From: CAIZQW01 sp964459675
GTDB lineage: Bacteria; Verrucomicrobiota; Kiritimatiellia; RFP12; UBA1067
Length of the DNA: 52,277 nt
Direction of reading: 5' to 3'
Assembly: GCA_964459675.1 (NCBI GenBank)
Contig: CAYWNP010000001.1
Coordinates: 1-52,277, forward strand
Shown here: piece after piece, positions 1 through 7,714 of the stretch
Layout: each line of letters opens with the position of its first letter
Numbering within the stretch: the first letter of the stretch is position 1
Notes under the pieces: model-generated
What the model was told of the DNA's origin: nothing
The model's input: only the letters and a program-made list of their open reading frames with translations
Databases searched by the model: none
Position numbers and translations under genes: made by a program

Positions 1-657
1 ATGGCCTATCTCGCTGATTATGAGAATTCGATCTATTGCATCGGTTCGGTTGTGGGTCCGCATCCCTTCCCGTTGATGGTCCGTGACTTCCAGAAGGTCG
101 TGGGCATCGAGGCCCGCGAACAGTTCCTGGAGATGACCGGACAGTTGCCCGAGGCGATCTGTGCGTGCGTCGGGGGTGGCTCGAACGCGATGGGACTCTT
201 TACAGCCTTCCTGAATGATCCTGTGGCCATCTATGGCGTAGAGCCTTTGGGAAAAGGACCTGCAGTCGGCGACCATGCCGCGACGATGTCCTACGGACGC
301 GAAGGCGTCATTCACGGCTTCAAGTGCTACCTGCTTCAGAATGACGATGGTTCCCCTGCGCCGGTCTATTCCTGCGCCAGCGGCCTGGACTATCCGGGCG
401 TCGGGCCGGAACATTGCCATCTGAAGGATTCAGGCCGTGTGCAGTATGTGACCTGCTCGGATGATCAGTGCAAAGATGCATTCTTCAAGCTCTGTCGCAG
501 TGAGGGAATCATTCCCGCGATTGAGAGCGCACATGCGGTTGCGTATGCGCTTGAAAAGGCGCGTGAGATGAAGAAGGGCTCAATTCTTGTGAATCTGAGC
601 GGACGCGGTGACAAGGACATGGACTATGTCGTTGAAAACTGGGGCATCGGAGAGTGA
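1..657 (+). CDS. trpB: Tryptophan synthase beta chain, C-terminal part (truncated by window start)
   Basis: PLP enzyme that condenses indole with L-serine to make tryptophan, as the beta subunit of the TrpA2B2 complex in the cytoplasm. Only the last 218 residues lie in the window (the family is about 400 long), so the catalytic lysine is outside. What is seen: the GSVVGPHPFP segment, the PLP-phosphate-binding GGGSNAMG motif (residues 58-65 of the fragment) and the conserved C-terminal LSGRGDKD. The frame is open to base 1, so the apparent ATG at base 1 is internal. It is followed by a 223-bp spacer with a GC-rich stem (670-687, no T-tract) and a larger inverted repeat. No trpA follows on this side. 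Confidence 0.97.
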   Translation: MAYLADYENSIYCIGSVVGPHPFPLMVRDFQKVVGIEAREQFLEMTGQLPEAICACVGGGSNAMGLFTAFLNDPVAIYGVEPLGKGPAVGDHAATMSYGREGVIHGFKCYLLQNDDGSPAPVYSCASGLDYPGVGPEHCHLKDSGRVQYVTCSDDQCKDAFFKLCRSEGIIPAIESAHAVAYALEKAREMKKGSILVNLSGRGDKDMDYVVENWGIGE

Positions 658-749
658 TGAGAAGGTATGCCCGCCGCCAGCGGCGGGGCAGTAGCAGTAG
701 GCAGTGGCAGTAGGCAGTTGCTCGGGGACAAGCGAAGGAATAACTGTAT

Positions 750-828
750 CGCACAAAGTCACAAGGCCACAAAGAAGAGAAATATTCTTAATTTCTTGAA
801 TTTCCTTGTGGCTTTGTGGCTTTGTGCG
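750..828. repeat. Imperfect inverted repeat built from iterated CTTTGTGN words
   Basis: Left arm 750-774 and right arm 804-828 are near-perfect reverse complements (about 25 bp). The right arm consists of the word CTTTGTG repeated at 8-bp spacing. It lies between trpB and the cyclase gene and has no coding content. Its architecture matches the CTCTGTG elements at 36.8 and 47.2 kb and the CTCTGCG copies at 30.8 and 34.6 kb. Confidence 0.75.
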
Positions 829-880
829 TGAGAAATTGGCCAAGTTATCGGCAAGGGAGAAGGTAGGAGGGAGGAAGTGA

Positions 881-2647
881 ATGGAGCTTGACGTGACTAC
901 CTTCCGAAGAGCGGTAATGGCTCGCCTTCTGGAGATGCGCGACCCTGACACCGGCGTGTGGACAGGGGAGCTTTCCTCCAGTGCGCTGAGCACGTCCTTG
1001 ACCCTTGTGGCTCTGTTGAAGGAGCCCTCCTGTAAAGATCAGACTGAGTCCTCGGTCGCATGGCTCCTCGCTCACCAGAATGACGACGGAGGATGGGGGG
1101 ACACCCCCGCCAGTCGCTCCAACCTCAGCACAACACTCCTTGTGCGTTCAGCCTTGCGGACGTTTGCGCGTCACCGCCATTCAGAGCTTCCCTCCAGTGC
1201 GCTTCTCGCAGCGGATCGTTGGCTCTCGCAAAAGATGGTAGGGACCTCCTTCACTTCAATTGTCCGGGCGCTCCGTGAGATCTATCAGGAGGATCGGACC
1301 TTTGCCATTCCGATCCTGACCTTCGTGGCCATCTGTGAAGAGGATGAGCAACTTTGGAAAGAGATTCCTTCCTTACCCTTTATCCTGGCCCTCCTGCCGC
1401 AAGCCCTCTATCGCTTTTTCAAACTTGAAGTGGTCAGTTATGCACTGCCTGCGCTGATTGCCATTGGAATGTGCAGGAATCGGTGTCAGGCGCGTCGCTG
1501 GCAAGCGCTCAGCTTGAGCGCCCTCTTCGCAAAACCGTTATTGGGTAAGCTGGAAAAGCTTCAGCCTGAGCATGGCGGCTTTTTGGATGCCACCCCGCTG
1601 ACCGCCTTTGTGGCGATTGCGCTGGAGAAGATGGGATATGGGACTCATCCCGTGACCCAACGCGCCAAGGCGTTTCTCAAAGCCTCTCTGCGTCCGGACG
1701 GGAGTTGTGCCATTGACTCGAATCTTCGGATCTGGGTGACGAGCCTTGCGACGCGTGCGCTCTTGGCCTGCCGAGATGAGCAGGTATTTCCGCTTGAGGA
1801 ACGGGAGCGGATCGCTCGCTGGCTCTTGTCGAAGCAGTTCCAGAAGACTCATCCGTATACAGGAGCGAAGCCTGGCGGTTGGGCTTGGACTGATTGTGCA
1901 GGGGGTGTTCCTGATGCGGATGACACTTGTGGCGCGCTTATTGCGCTTTATCAGTTGAGGCAGCAGGGGGTGACGATCCCCGTGGAGGAGACTGTCCATG
2001 CCGGTCTGCGCTGGTTGATGAACGTGCAGAACAACGATGGAGGGATGCCCACCTTTTGCAAGGGGTGGGGTCGTCTCCCGTTTGACCAAAGCTGTCCGGA
2101 CATTTCAGCGCATGCCCTGCTGGCCTTCCTGTACTGGAAAGACCTTGTCGCGTCTGCTGATGTGACGATTGAACGTTTGCTCGGATATCTGACGCGGACA
2201 CAACGTGAGGATGGAAGTTGGATCCCCTTATGGTTCGGGAACGAAGAGTCTGCGCTCAAGCTCAATCCGATCATTGGCACAGCAAGGGTTTTGGATGCGC
2301 TTCTGCAACTTCTCACAGCAGGCCATGCCAGCTTTCCCGTGGACGACCGGATGATCTCCCGGAGTATTGACTTTCTCCTGCGCGAGCAGCGGCCTGAGGG
2401 CTCCTGGGGGGCAGGAGCGCTGGGGAGCCATGAGGAGACCGGCCTGGCGGTGATCGCCTTGAAAAAATCAACCCTTCCGGCTGCACGCGAAGCAGTGGTT
2501 CGAGGGCGTTGCTGGTTGGTCGAGCAGGGGCCGAATGTCGTGCCAGCGCCAATTGGTCTCTATTTCTCATTGCTTTGGTATCATGAAAAAATGTATCCTT
2601 GGGTGTGGACCCTGGAGGCCTTGGCAGAAAATGACTGTGATGCGTGA
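881..2647 (+). CDS. Squalene-hopene-cyclase-type terpene cyclase family protein
   Basis: Likely class II triterpene cyclase-like enzyme (protonation-initiated cyclisation of a squalene-type polyprene). The protein has 588 residues, somewhat shorter than typical squalene-hopene cyclases (about 630-720). Seen: the acid motif DADDT at 345-349 preceded by GGWAW, matching the DXDD motif, and several QW-type repeats (QNDDGGW at 66-72, then QNNDGG, QREDGSW and QRPEGSW in the C-terminal half). The start is supported by an upstream AGGAGG-like site. The stop overlaps the rnc start by 17 bp, so the two are probably co-transcribed. No squalene or hopanoid gene is nearby, so the substrate is unknown; a prenyltransferase-like repeat protein with another role is the alternative. 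Confidence 0.8.
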   Translation: MELDVTTFRRAVMARLLEMRDPDTGVWTGELSSSALSTSLTLVALLKEPSCKDQTESSVAWLLAHQNDDGGWGDTPASRSNLSTTLLVRSALRTFARHRHSELPSSALLAADRWLSQKMVGTSFTSIVRALREIYQEDRTFAIPILTFVAICEEDEQLWKEIPSLPFILALLPQALYRFFKLEVVSYALPALIAIGMCRNRCQARRWQALSLSALFAKPLLGKLEKLQPEHGGFLDATPLTAFVAIALEKMGYGTHPVTQRAKAFLKASLRPDGSCAIDSNLRIWVTSLATRALLACRDEQVFPLEERERIARWLLSKQFQKTHPYTGAKPGGWAWTDCAGGVPDADDTCGALIALYQLRQQGVTIPVEETVHAGLRWLMNVQNNDGGMPTFCKGWGRLPFDQSCPDISAHALLAFLYWKDLVASADVTIERLLGYLTRTQREDGSWIPLWFGNEESALKLNPIIGTARVLDALLQLLTAGHASFPVDDRMISRSIDFLLREQRPEGSWGAGALGSHEETGLAVIALKKSTLPAAREAVVRGRCWLVEQGPNVVPAPIGLYFSLLWYHEKMYPWVWTLEALAENDCDA

Positions 2648-3365
2648 CAATACAGATGCGACATTATCCTCGCTGGAAGAGAAGATCGGCTATGTCTTTC
2701 GTGACAAGGCTCTTATTGAGCGTGCGTTGACGGCGCCCTCTTATCGGGCGACGCATGGCTTGGGTCCGCAGGAGGATAACCAGCGGCTGGAGTTTTTGGG
2801 GGATGCGGTTCTGGGATTGCTGGCCGCAGAGTATGCCTATCATCGCTTTGATCACCAGGCAGAGGGCTATTTAACGATTCAACGGAGTCATCTAGCCAGT
2901 GGGCGAGCATTGGCTGACACCGCGCGCCAGATCGGACTCGGGAACCATATGCGGATCGGATTGAGTGACGAGACCACGGGGGGTATTGATAAAGAGAAGC
3001 TCCTGGCCGATGGACTCGAAGCCGTATTGGGAGCAGCCTGGATTGACGGCGGCATGCCGGCAGTCACCACGATTTTCCAGAAAATTCTCCAACAGAAAGT
3101 TGATGAGACACCCGCCAACCATTGGGAAAATAACCCTAAGGGATATTTACAATCCATCTGCCAGCACCAGGCCTGGCCGAACTCTCCGACCTACGAGCTT
3201 CTTGAATCCACAGGTCCGGCGCATGAGCCGCTCTATGCCGTGCGTGTCAGTGTGGCCGGTGGCTTTGAGGCGACGGGGACAGGACGCTCCAAGCGGATTG
3301 CCGAGGCAGATGCCGCGACGCATCTGCTCAGCCTCCTCGCGGAGCGGGGAGTGATTGGCGCGTGA
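2631..3365 (+). CDS. rnc: Ribonuclease III
   Basis: Double-strand-specific endoribonuclease for rRNA processing and mRNA decay. With the start at 2631 the protein has 244 residues. Seen: the signature NQRLEFLGDAVLG at 50-62 with the metal-binding Glu/Asp, a second acidic segment DGLEAVLGAAW, and a C-terminal dsRNA-binding domain (about 160-235) beginning NPKGYLQ. A longer open frame to 2535 exists, but its N-terminus lies inside the cyclase gene and is not conserved-looking. A GGAGG at 2613-2617 favours 2631 over the ATG at 2640. It overlaps the end of the cyclase gene. Confidence 0.95.
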   Translation: MTVMRDNTDATLSSLEEKIGYVFRDKALIERALTAPSYRATHGLGPQEDNQRLEFLGDAVLGLLAAEYAYHRFDHQAEGYLTIQRSHLASGRALADTARQIGLGNHMRIGLSDETTGGIDKEKLLADGLEAVLGAAWIDGGMPAVTTIFQKILQQKVDETPANHWENNPKGYLQSICQHQAWPNSPTYELLESTGPAHEPLYAVRVSVAGGFEATGTGRSKRIAEADAATHLLSLLAERGVIGA

Positions 3366-3385
3366 ATTGTGAATCGTGAATAGTG
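3362..3385. repeat. Short heptad tandem repeat (GTGAATN)
   Basis: Three consecutive 7-bp units GTGAATT, GTGAATC and GTGAATA followed by GTG, overlapping the rnc stop codon, in the 31-bp space between the convergent rnc and pyrE genes. It resembles the 7-8 bp iterations in other spacers of this window. Confidence 0.6.
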
Positions 3386-3396
3386 CCTTGGCCCTC

Positions 3397-3969
3397 TTAT
3401 GACCCGGGGTGGACGAACGGGGTATTGCTGGCGCAGAGGGGACACGTTGCGGGTTCCCAGACCTCTGGAGCCATCTTCAAGAGGGAGAGCGTGGGATAGC
3501 CAAAGGATGCCTGCCCTGCGCTACGATCCACGAGAACCAAAACAGCGACGACTTCTGCACCTGCGGCTTTCACAATATCAATCGTCTCCTGGACGCGTCC
3601 GCCACGGGTGATCACATCTTCGGCAACGATATAGCGTTCGCCGGGCTTAATGCTGAAGCGACGCATGACAAGCTTGTTGTCCAGCTTTTCAGCGAAGACG
3701 CACTTCACATCCAATTCGCGGGCAACCTCGTGTCCGACCAGGATGCCACCCAAGGCTGGCGAAATGACGCCGTCAATTTTCCCAATCTTCAGCTCGGCTT
3801 GCATCCGTTTGACGAGCTCACTGCAGAGGAGTCCTGCCGTCCGCGGATAGCGCAAAACATTGGCGCATTGGAAAAAGCGATTACTGTGCAAGCCAGAACG
3901 CAATTCGAAATGGCCTGTCAGCAAGGCGCCTGTGTCAGCAAGGATTTTGAGAATATCTGTTTCGTTCAT
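3397..3969 (-). CDS. pyrE: Orotate phosphoribosyltransferase
   Basis: Converts orotate and PRPP to orotidine 5'-phosphate in pyrimidine synthesis. The protein has 190 residues, the usual length. Seen: the PRPP-binding signature VAEDVITRGG at about 115-124, the SPALGG loop near 70, and a C-terminal CPLC segment typical of one PyrE clade. It is the last gene of a tight minus-strand operon that begins with the TPR protein near 10.2 kb; the gap to the ABC ATPase gene is 24 bp. No other pyr gene is nearby. Confidence 0.96.
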   Translation of the reverse strand: MNETDILKILADTGALLTGHFELRSGLHSNRFFQCANVLRYPRTAGLLCSELVKRMQAELKIGKIDGVISPALGGILVGHEVARELDVKCVFAEKLDNKLVMRRFSIKPGERYIVAEDVITRGGRVQETIDIVKAAGAEVVAVLVLVDRSAGQASFGYPTLSLLKMAPEVWEPATCPLCASNTPFVHPGS

Positions 3970-3993
3970 ACTACTTCCTTTTTTGTTGTTTGT

Positions 3994-4686
3994 TTAAAGT
4001 TGATTCATCACGCCATTTTTCAGTTCCACCTGTCGTGCCATACGGCTCGCGCAGTCGCGGGCATGTGTCACAAGCAGGAAAGTCGCACCCTCTTCAGTGT
4101 TCAACGCGAGGAGTAAGTCCAGCAGGCGTTGAGCTGTGTCATAATCCAACGAACCAGTCGGTTCATCAGCTAGGAGGAGCGCGGGTTTCATGATGAGTGC
4201 GCGGGCGACCGCGACGCGTTGGCACTCTCCGCCAGAGAGCTGGCCGGGAAAATGTGTCTTGCGGTCCGCGAGGCCGACACGTTCCAGCAGATGGTGTGCC
4301 CGTGCCAGGTGTTCCACGGCATGCGCCTGAGGCGAGACCCAGGTTGGCACAAGGACGTTCTCCAGAGCCGTGAGCTGGGGGAGGAGGATATGCGCTTGGA
4401 AGACAAAGCCAATCTCCCGATTTCGAAAATGTGCACGCGCCTGCTCATCTAGGGTGGCAAGCTCACGTCCATTGACACGCACCTCGCCTGAATCCGCGGT
4501 ATCGAGTGCGCCGATGAGCTGCAAGAGTGTGGTCTTGCCTGAGCCCGAGGCTCCAGTGATGGCAAGGGTCTCGCCAGCCGCGACATGGAGGTCTACGCCT
4601 TTCAAGACAGGGGTTGGTGAGGCGCCTGTTTGAAATGTTTTCACCACTTGTGTGAGTTGAATATCAGCACCTGAAGTTAGGCTCAT
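3994..4686 (-). CDS. LolD/MacB-type ABC transporter ATP-binding protein
   Basis: ATPase subunit of the LolD/FtsE/MacB class, which powers lipoprotein release or envelope export with a partner permease. The protein has 230 residues, normal for the family. Seen: Walker A GASGSGKTT (45-53), a Q-loop in GFVFQAH, signature LSGGECQRVAVARA, Walker B LLLADEPTGSLD and an H-loop in VTHA. It starts 1 bp after the stop of the beta-propeller gene, so translation is probably coupled. No LolC/E-like permease is found in the window, so the partner is encoded elsewhere and the exact substrate is not known. Confidence 0.9.
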   Translation of the reverse strand: MSLTSGADIQLTQVVKTFQTGASPTPVLKGVDLHVAAGETLAITGASGSGKTTLLQLIGALDTADSGEVRVNGRELATLDEQARAHFRNREIGFVFQAHILLPQLTALENVLVPTWVSPQAHAVEHLARAHHLLERVGLADRKTHFPGQLSGGECQRVAVARALIMKPALLLADEPTGSLDYDTAQRLLDLLLALNTEEGATFLLVTHARDCASRMARQVELKNGVMNQL

Positions 4687-4687
4687 C

Positions 4688-5830
4688 TTAAAATCCCTTT
4701 ACGCAAAGAAGTTCACCATCCGCCAAAAGGAGGCACTTGCCGCCACGTCCAGGAGCGAGGTTTTGGAGGTTATCGCCCGGCGATGCGCGAAAAAGTTCTG
4801 TTCTGTCGGTTAGACGGAGGGCGACGATGATAGGGCCAGCAATTCCCCAGAAGACTCCTTCGTGGATAATCGTTTCATCAAAGCGCGTTGCGAGTTGAAG
4901 TTCCCCGTCTGGGATCAATGCTGTCTTTTGCCATTGCCAGTAGGTGAGCTTTCCCTCTGGGGTGGGCATGACAAAGTGGCTTGGGTCCACTAGGGTAGGT
5001 GTGGCGAAAGTCTCGGATTCTGAAATCTTTACACGTGCGAGACAGGTTAATGCGTTGGGGTCGAGCAGAGCCAGTGAACCCGTCCGTGTGCCCACCACCA
5101 ACTGGCCTGTCGGCAGGCGGAGTAGGCTTCCCGCGACTTGTTCATCGTCATTCAACGGGATAGAGCCCTTCAGATGTCCATTTGTGAGAGAGAAGAGATA
5201 GACGGTGGCATCGCAGTTGCCATAGGCGATCGTTTCGCCGAAACAGATGGGGGGACTATCTGTCCGATTGGTGGCTGGGCTACGCCAACGGATCTGGCCA
5301 TCTTTGGCGTTTAAGCAGAGGAGTGTTCCCTCTTCCTGAGAGAGAAGAATGAGAACTGTCTCTGACTGAATCTCAGTCACCATGGGGGGCTGAACGCAGT
5401 AGAGATGGGTTTCGCTCCGCCAGCGGAGTTCCCCTGTAGAGAGGTTGAAGCAGATGAGTTCACCCTTCTGTGTTACAGCGCAGGCCGTCTCCATGTCAAT
5501 AAGCGCGGATGCCTGCCATGCACAATTCGAATAAGCAACCTGCCAGCGCAAGATGCCGGCTTCTGTCAGGTAGAAGATCTCGCCTTTTGGAGAGGTGACC
5601 AGCCAGCCGTCAGGCAGACGGGTAGGCGTGTTGAGTGTTGGTGAACCTTTTGTGCGCCAGAGGACTGATGCAGGTGGAAGCGAGGGGCCTAGGGAGGCGT
5701 GGGACGAGGGGTGGTTCACGTGGTCTTTGGGTGGAACGTCGGTGGTGGATTTCAAGACAACGCGAAGCGCAACAGCAGCAGCGAGCAAGAAGCAGAAGGA
5801 GAGCGCTATGATCAGTCGTTGTCCCTTCAT
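4688..5830 (-). CDS. Membrane-anchored PQQ/WD-like beta-propeller protein
   Basis: Predicted extracytoplasmic beta-propeller of 380 residues with an N-terminal signal anchor (about residues 6-25). The rest shows recurring blocks such as GELRWRSE and GQIRWRSP, typical of PQQ-like (BamB-type) propellers. The start at 5830 is chosen because its ATG overlaps the TGA of the upstream gene by 4 bp (ATGA); an in-frame ATG at 5845 exists. It lies between a TonB-like protein and a LolD-type ATPase, so an envelope role is likely. No catalytic residues are recognisable, and whether it binds PQQ is unknown. Confidence 0.75.
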   Translation of the reverse strand: MKGQRLIIALSFCFLLAAAVALRVVLKSTTDVPPKDHVNHPSSHASLGPSLPPASVLWRTKGSPTLNTPTRLPDGWLVTSPKGEIFYLTEAGILRWQVAYSNCAWQASALIDMETACAVTQKGELICFNLSTGELRWRSETHLYCVQPPMVTEIQSETVLILLSQEEGTLLCLNAKDGQIRWRSPATNRTDSPPICFGETIAYGNCDATVYLFSLTNGHLKGSIPLNDDEQVAGSLLRLPTGQLVVGTRTGSLALLDPNALTCLARVKISESETFATPTLVDPSHFVMPTPEGKLTYWQWQKTALIPDGELQLATRFDETIIHEGVFWGIAGPIIVALRLTDRTELFRASPGDNLQNLAPGRGGKCLLLADGELLCVKGF

Positions 5831-6555
5831 TTGACGACCATCCATTCGATATCCACGCAGCCGGAGGCCGCGGTTTTGGATGTTCCCATCGACAACACAC
5901 GTTCAAAGAGGTTTGCATCCGGGTGAGCGGCCGAGAGGCGGATCACATGTTCGACCTCACCCTGATTATTGCACTCCAGATAAAAGCGACAGGATCCGGA
6001 AGAGGATGTCATATTTTTTAACGCGTCCATGGATAACGTAAATTTGAAGTCAGCCTTTTGGAGCGTTTGCGAGAGTCGAGCGGTATAGAAGCTCTTTTGA
6101 TCAATGGCCGACTTCGGGCGGGGAGGCTCCTCTTTTTCAGGGGTTGTGATGAGAGGGGCGGTGACGGGAAGGCGTTCTGCTTTTTCAGCCCGCCACTCTG
6201 AAGGCAGGATCCCTCCCTTTTCAAGGTAATGGGGGGGTGGAGGTTCCAGACTGGCTTCCAACGCGGTTAGATCGAGTCCGTTTTTCTTTGTTTTGGAACC
6301 CGCCCCCAGCATCCATTCCGAGGCAGCTTGTTTGACCAGTTTATTCACGCTAGACTTGTCAATGGTGATGTAGGCCACGCTTGAAGAGAGTCGCGGAAGC
6401 GTGTTCTGTTGAGTCGACGGACGGTTTCGGGGCGTCCAGGGAAAGTTAGCCCAAAGGGCCGTCACCAGAGAGACGATAATCGCAACAGGCCATAGATAAC
6501 GCAATGGCGTTTGTTGATACCTCCGTGGGGTAAACTGTGGGAAGGAGAAGGGCAT
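5827..6555 (-). CDS. TonB/TolA-like energy-transducer protein
   Basis: A 242-residue protein encoded directly after ExbB and ExbD homologues, as expected for a TonB or TolA partner that transmits proton-motive force to the outer membrane. Seen: one transmembrane helix at about 20-39, a variable charged and proline-containing linker (about 40-155), and a globular C-terminal region of about 85 residues. The C-terminal domain is not a clear TonB match by eye, so the call rests largely on context. The gap to the ExbD stop is 2 bp, and it overlaps the propeller gene by 4 bp. Confidence 0.6.
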   Translation of the reverse strand: MPFSFPQFTPRRYQQTPLRYLWPVAIIVSLVTALWANFPWTPRNRPSTQQNTLPRLSSSVAYITIDKSSVNKLVKQAASEWMLGAGSKTKKNGLDLTALEASLEPPPPHYLEKGGILPSEWRAEKAERLPVTAPLITTPEKEEPPRPKSAIDQKSFYTARLSQTLQKADFKFTLSMDALKNMTSSSGSCRFYLECNNQGEVEHVIRLSAAHPDANLFERVLSMGTSKTAASGCVDIEWMVVK

Positions 6556-6557
6556 GT

Positions 6558-7052
6558 TTATTCTGGCTTTTCAGCAACATTCACTTTTGAGACCCCTGCA
6601 TTCCGCAGAATATTGACGAAGCGTAGTATGTCACCATGTTTGACACGCTTATCTGCCAGCAGAAGAAAGTCTTTGCTCGAGGCGCTTTGACAGCGCACGC
6701 GGACTTGTTCAGCAAGGACCGCCATCTGGTCGTTATCTTCAACCATGAAACGGGAATCATCAAAGAAGACCAGAGCCTCCTCGCGTGCCATGGACTCTTG
6801 TGTGACTGCAAACATGAGGGCTGTCAGGCCCGTATGAGAGCCTTCCTTGAGCGGGGCAGGGGGTAAGTCAAAAACAATGCCAGGCGAGATCGCAATCCGC
6901 TGATGATAAAGGAATAGCAGGGCAAAGAGGATCAGGGCATTGATCCAGGGAACTGAATACATGACCGCTTGTGCCCACGGGCCACCAAAACGAGAAACGC
7001 CACGGTGGCTACGAATGGTTTGTAGCCAGCTAACAGGTTCACTCTTCTTCAT
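6558..7052 (-). CDS. exbD: ExbD/TolR-family biopolymer transport protein
   Basis: Small inner-membrane protein of the proton-driven ExbBD/TolQR motor, 164 residues. One transmembrane helix lies at about 30-50, followed by a periplasmic domain with the family-like pattern DKRVKHGDILRFVNILRNAG (usual form: aD..v.yg.vv.vld..r.aGv). The aspartate expected in the transmembrane helix of canonical ExbD/TolR is not obvious, because the helix reads INALILFALLFLY; this is worth checking for a non-canonical proton path. It overlaps the exbB stop by 14 bp. Confidence 0.85.
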   Translation of the reverse strand: MKKSEPVSWLQTIRSHRGVSRFGGPWAQAVMYSVPWINALILFALLFLYHQRIAISPGIVFDLPPAPLKEGSHTGLTALMFAVTQESMAREEALVFFDDSRFMVEDNDQMAVLAEQVRVRCQSASSKDFLLLADKRVKHGDILRFVNILRNAGVSKVNVAEKPE

Positions 7053-7680
7053 GGCTCCCCCTCTTTAACAACGAGGTGTCACTTCGGGTCAGATAGGCAA
7101 CGATCTCAGAGGCAGCGGCCTCCATATCAATGACAATACGTTCGATTCGAACCATCAAGATGGCATACATCGCGTGACAGGGTATTGTGACGAGGAGTCC
7201 TGCAATCGTCGAGAAAAATGCTTGTAGCAGGCCATTTGTCAAGTCAACACTCTGAACCAGTGGCGCATTGGCTGTCGCCGCCTGTATGATCTTTACAACA
7301 CCGATCAAGGTTCCCAGGAGGCCCAGTAAAGGAGCAATCTGACACGCAATGGAGATGGTGGCCTGCCGACGTTCCATACGCGAAATTTCAGCACGGCCTG
7401 CATTATCTACAGCCTCTCTTAAGGCTTTTGAATCTGCCTTTCGGTGACGTATGGCCGTCAAAACCACTGCGGCGACGGGGCCAGGTGTATCTTCACAAAT
7501 CATCGTCGCTTCGTCAACGTTCCCCTTATCTAAGACGTTGCAGACGCCTTTGATGAAATCCGCATAGTCAATATGCGCGCGGCGCAAGTGCAGCATGCGG
7601 GTTAAGAAGGTTATAAACGAATTGAGTCCAAGGAGGAGGATAATCCAGAAAACAATACCATATTGTAAGAGAGATGACAT
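7039..7680 (-). CDS. exbB: ExbB/TolQ/MotA-family proton channel protein
   Basis: Inner-membrane channel subunit of 213 residues. It has three membrane segments: N-terminal (about 5-27), then a pair at about 110-135 and 155-180. The family-typical stretch IAPLLGLLGTLIGVV and the later GLLVTIPCHAMY are visible. It follows the large TPR gene with a 34-bp gap and overlaps exbD. The order TPR, ExbB, ExbD, TonB-like is a recurring arrangement in Gram-negative envelope-energisation operons. Confidence 0.92.
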   Translation of the reverse strand: MSSLLQYGIVFWIILLLGLNSFITFLTRMLHLRRAHIDYADFIKGVCNVLDKGNVDEATMICEDTPGPVAAVVLTAIRHRKADSKALREAVDNAGRAEISRMERRQATISIACQIAPLLGLLGTLIGVVKIIQAATANAPLVQSVDLTNGLLQAFFSTIAGLLVTIPCHAMYAILMVRIERIVIDMEAAASEIVAYLTRSDTSLLKRGSHEEE

Positions 7681-7714
7681 GCTGTGTTCCTTTCAATGCG
7701 AGAGGGGGCTCGCA

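Noticed and set aside
670..687. GC-rich stem after trpB as an intrinsic terminator
   Set aside because: The stem is short with a very tight loop and no T-tract follows.
2535..2630. Upstream extension of rnc
   Set aside because: The extra 32 residues lie inside the cyclase gene, are cysteine/tryptophan-rich and have no family similarity; 2631 has the better ribosome-site spacing.
3409..4116. Long open frame on the plus strand opposite pyrE and the LolD-type gene
   Set aside because: It is antisense to two clear enzyme genes and its translation shows no protein-family signal.
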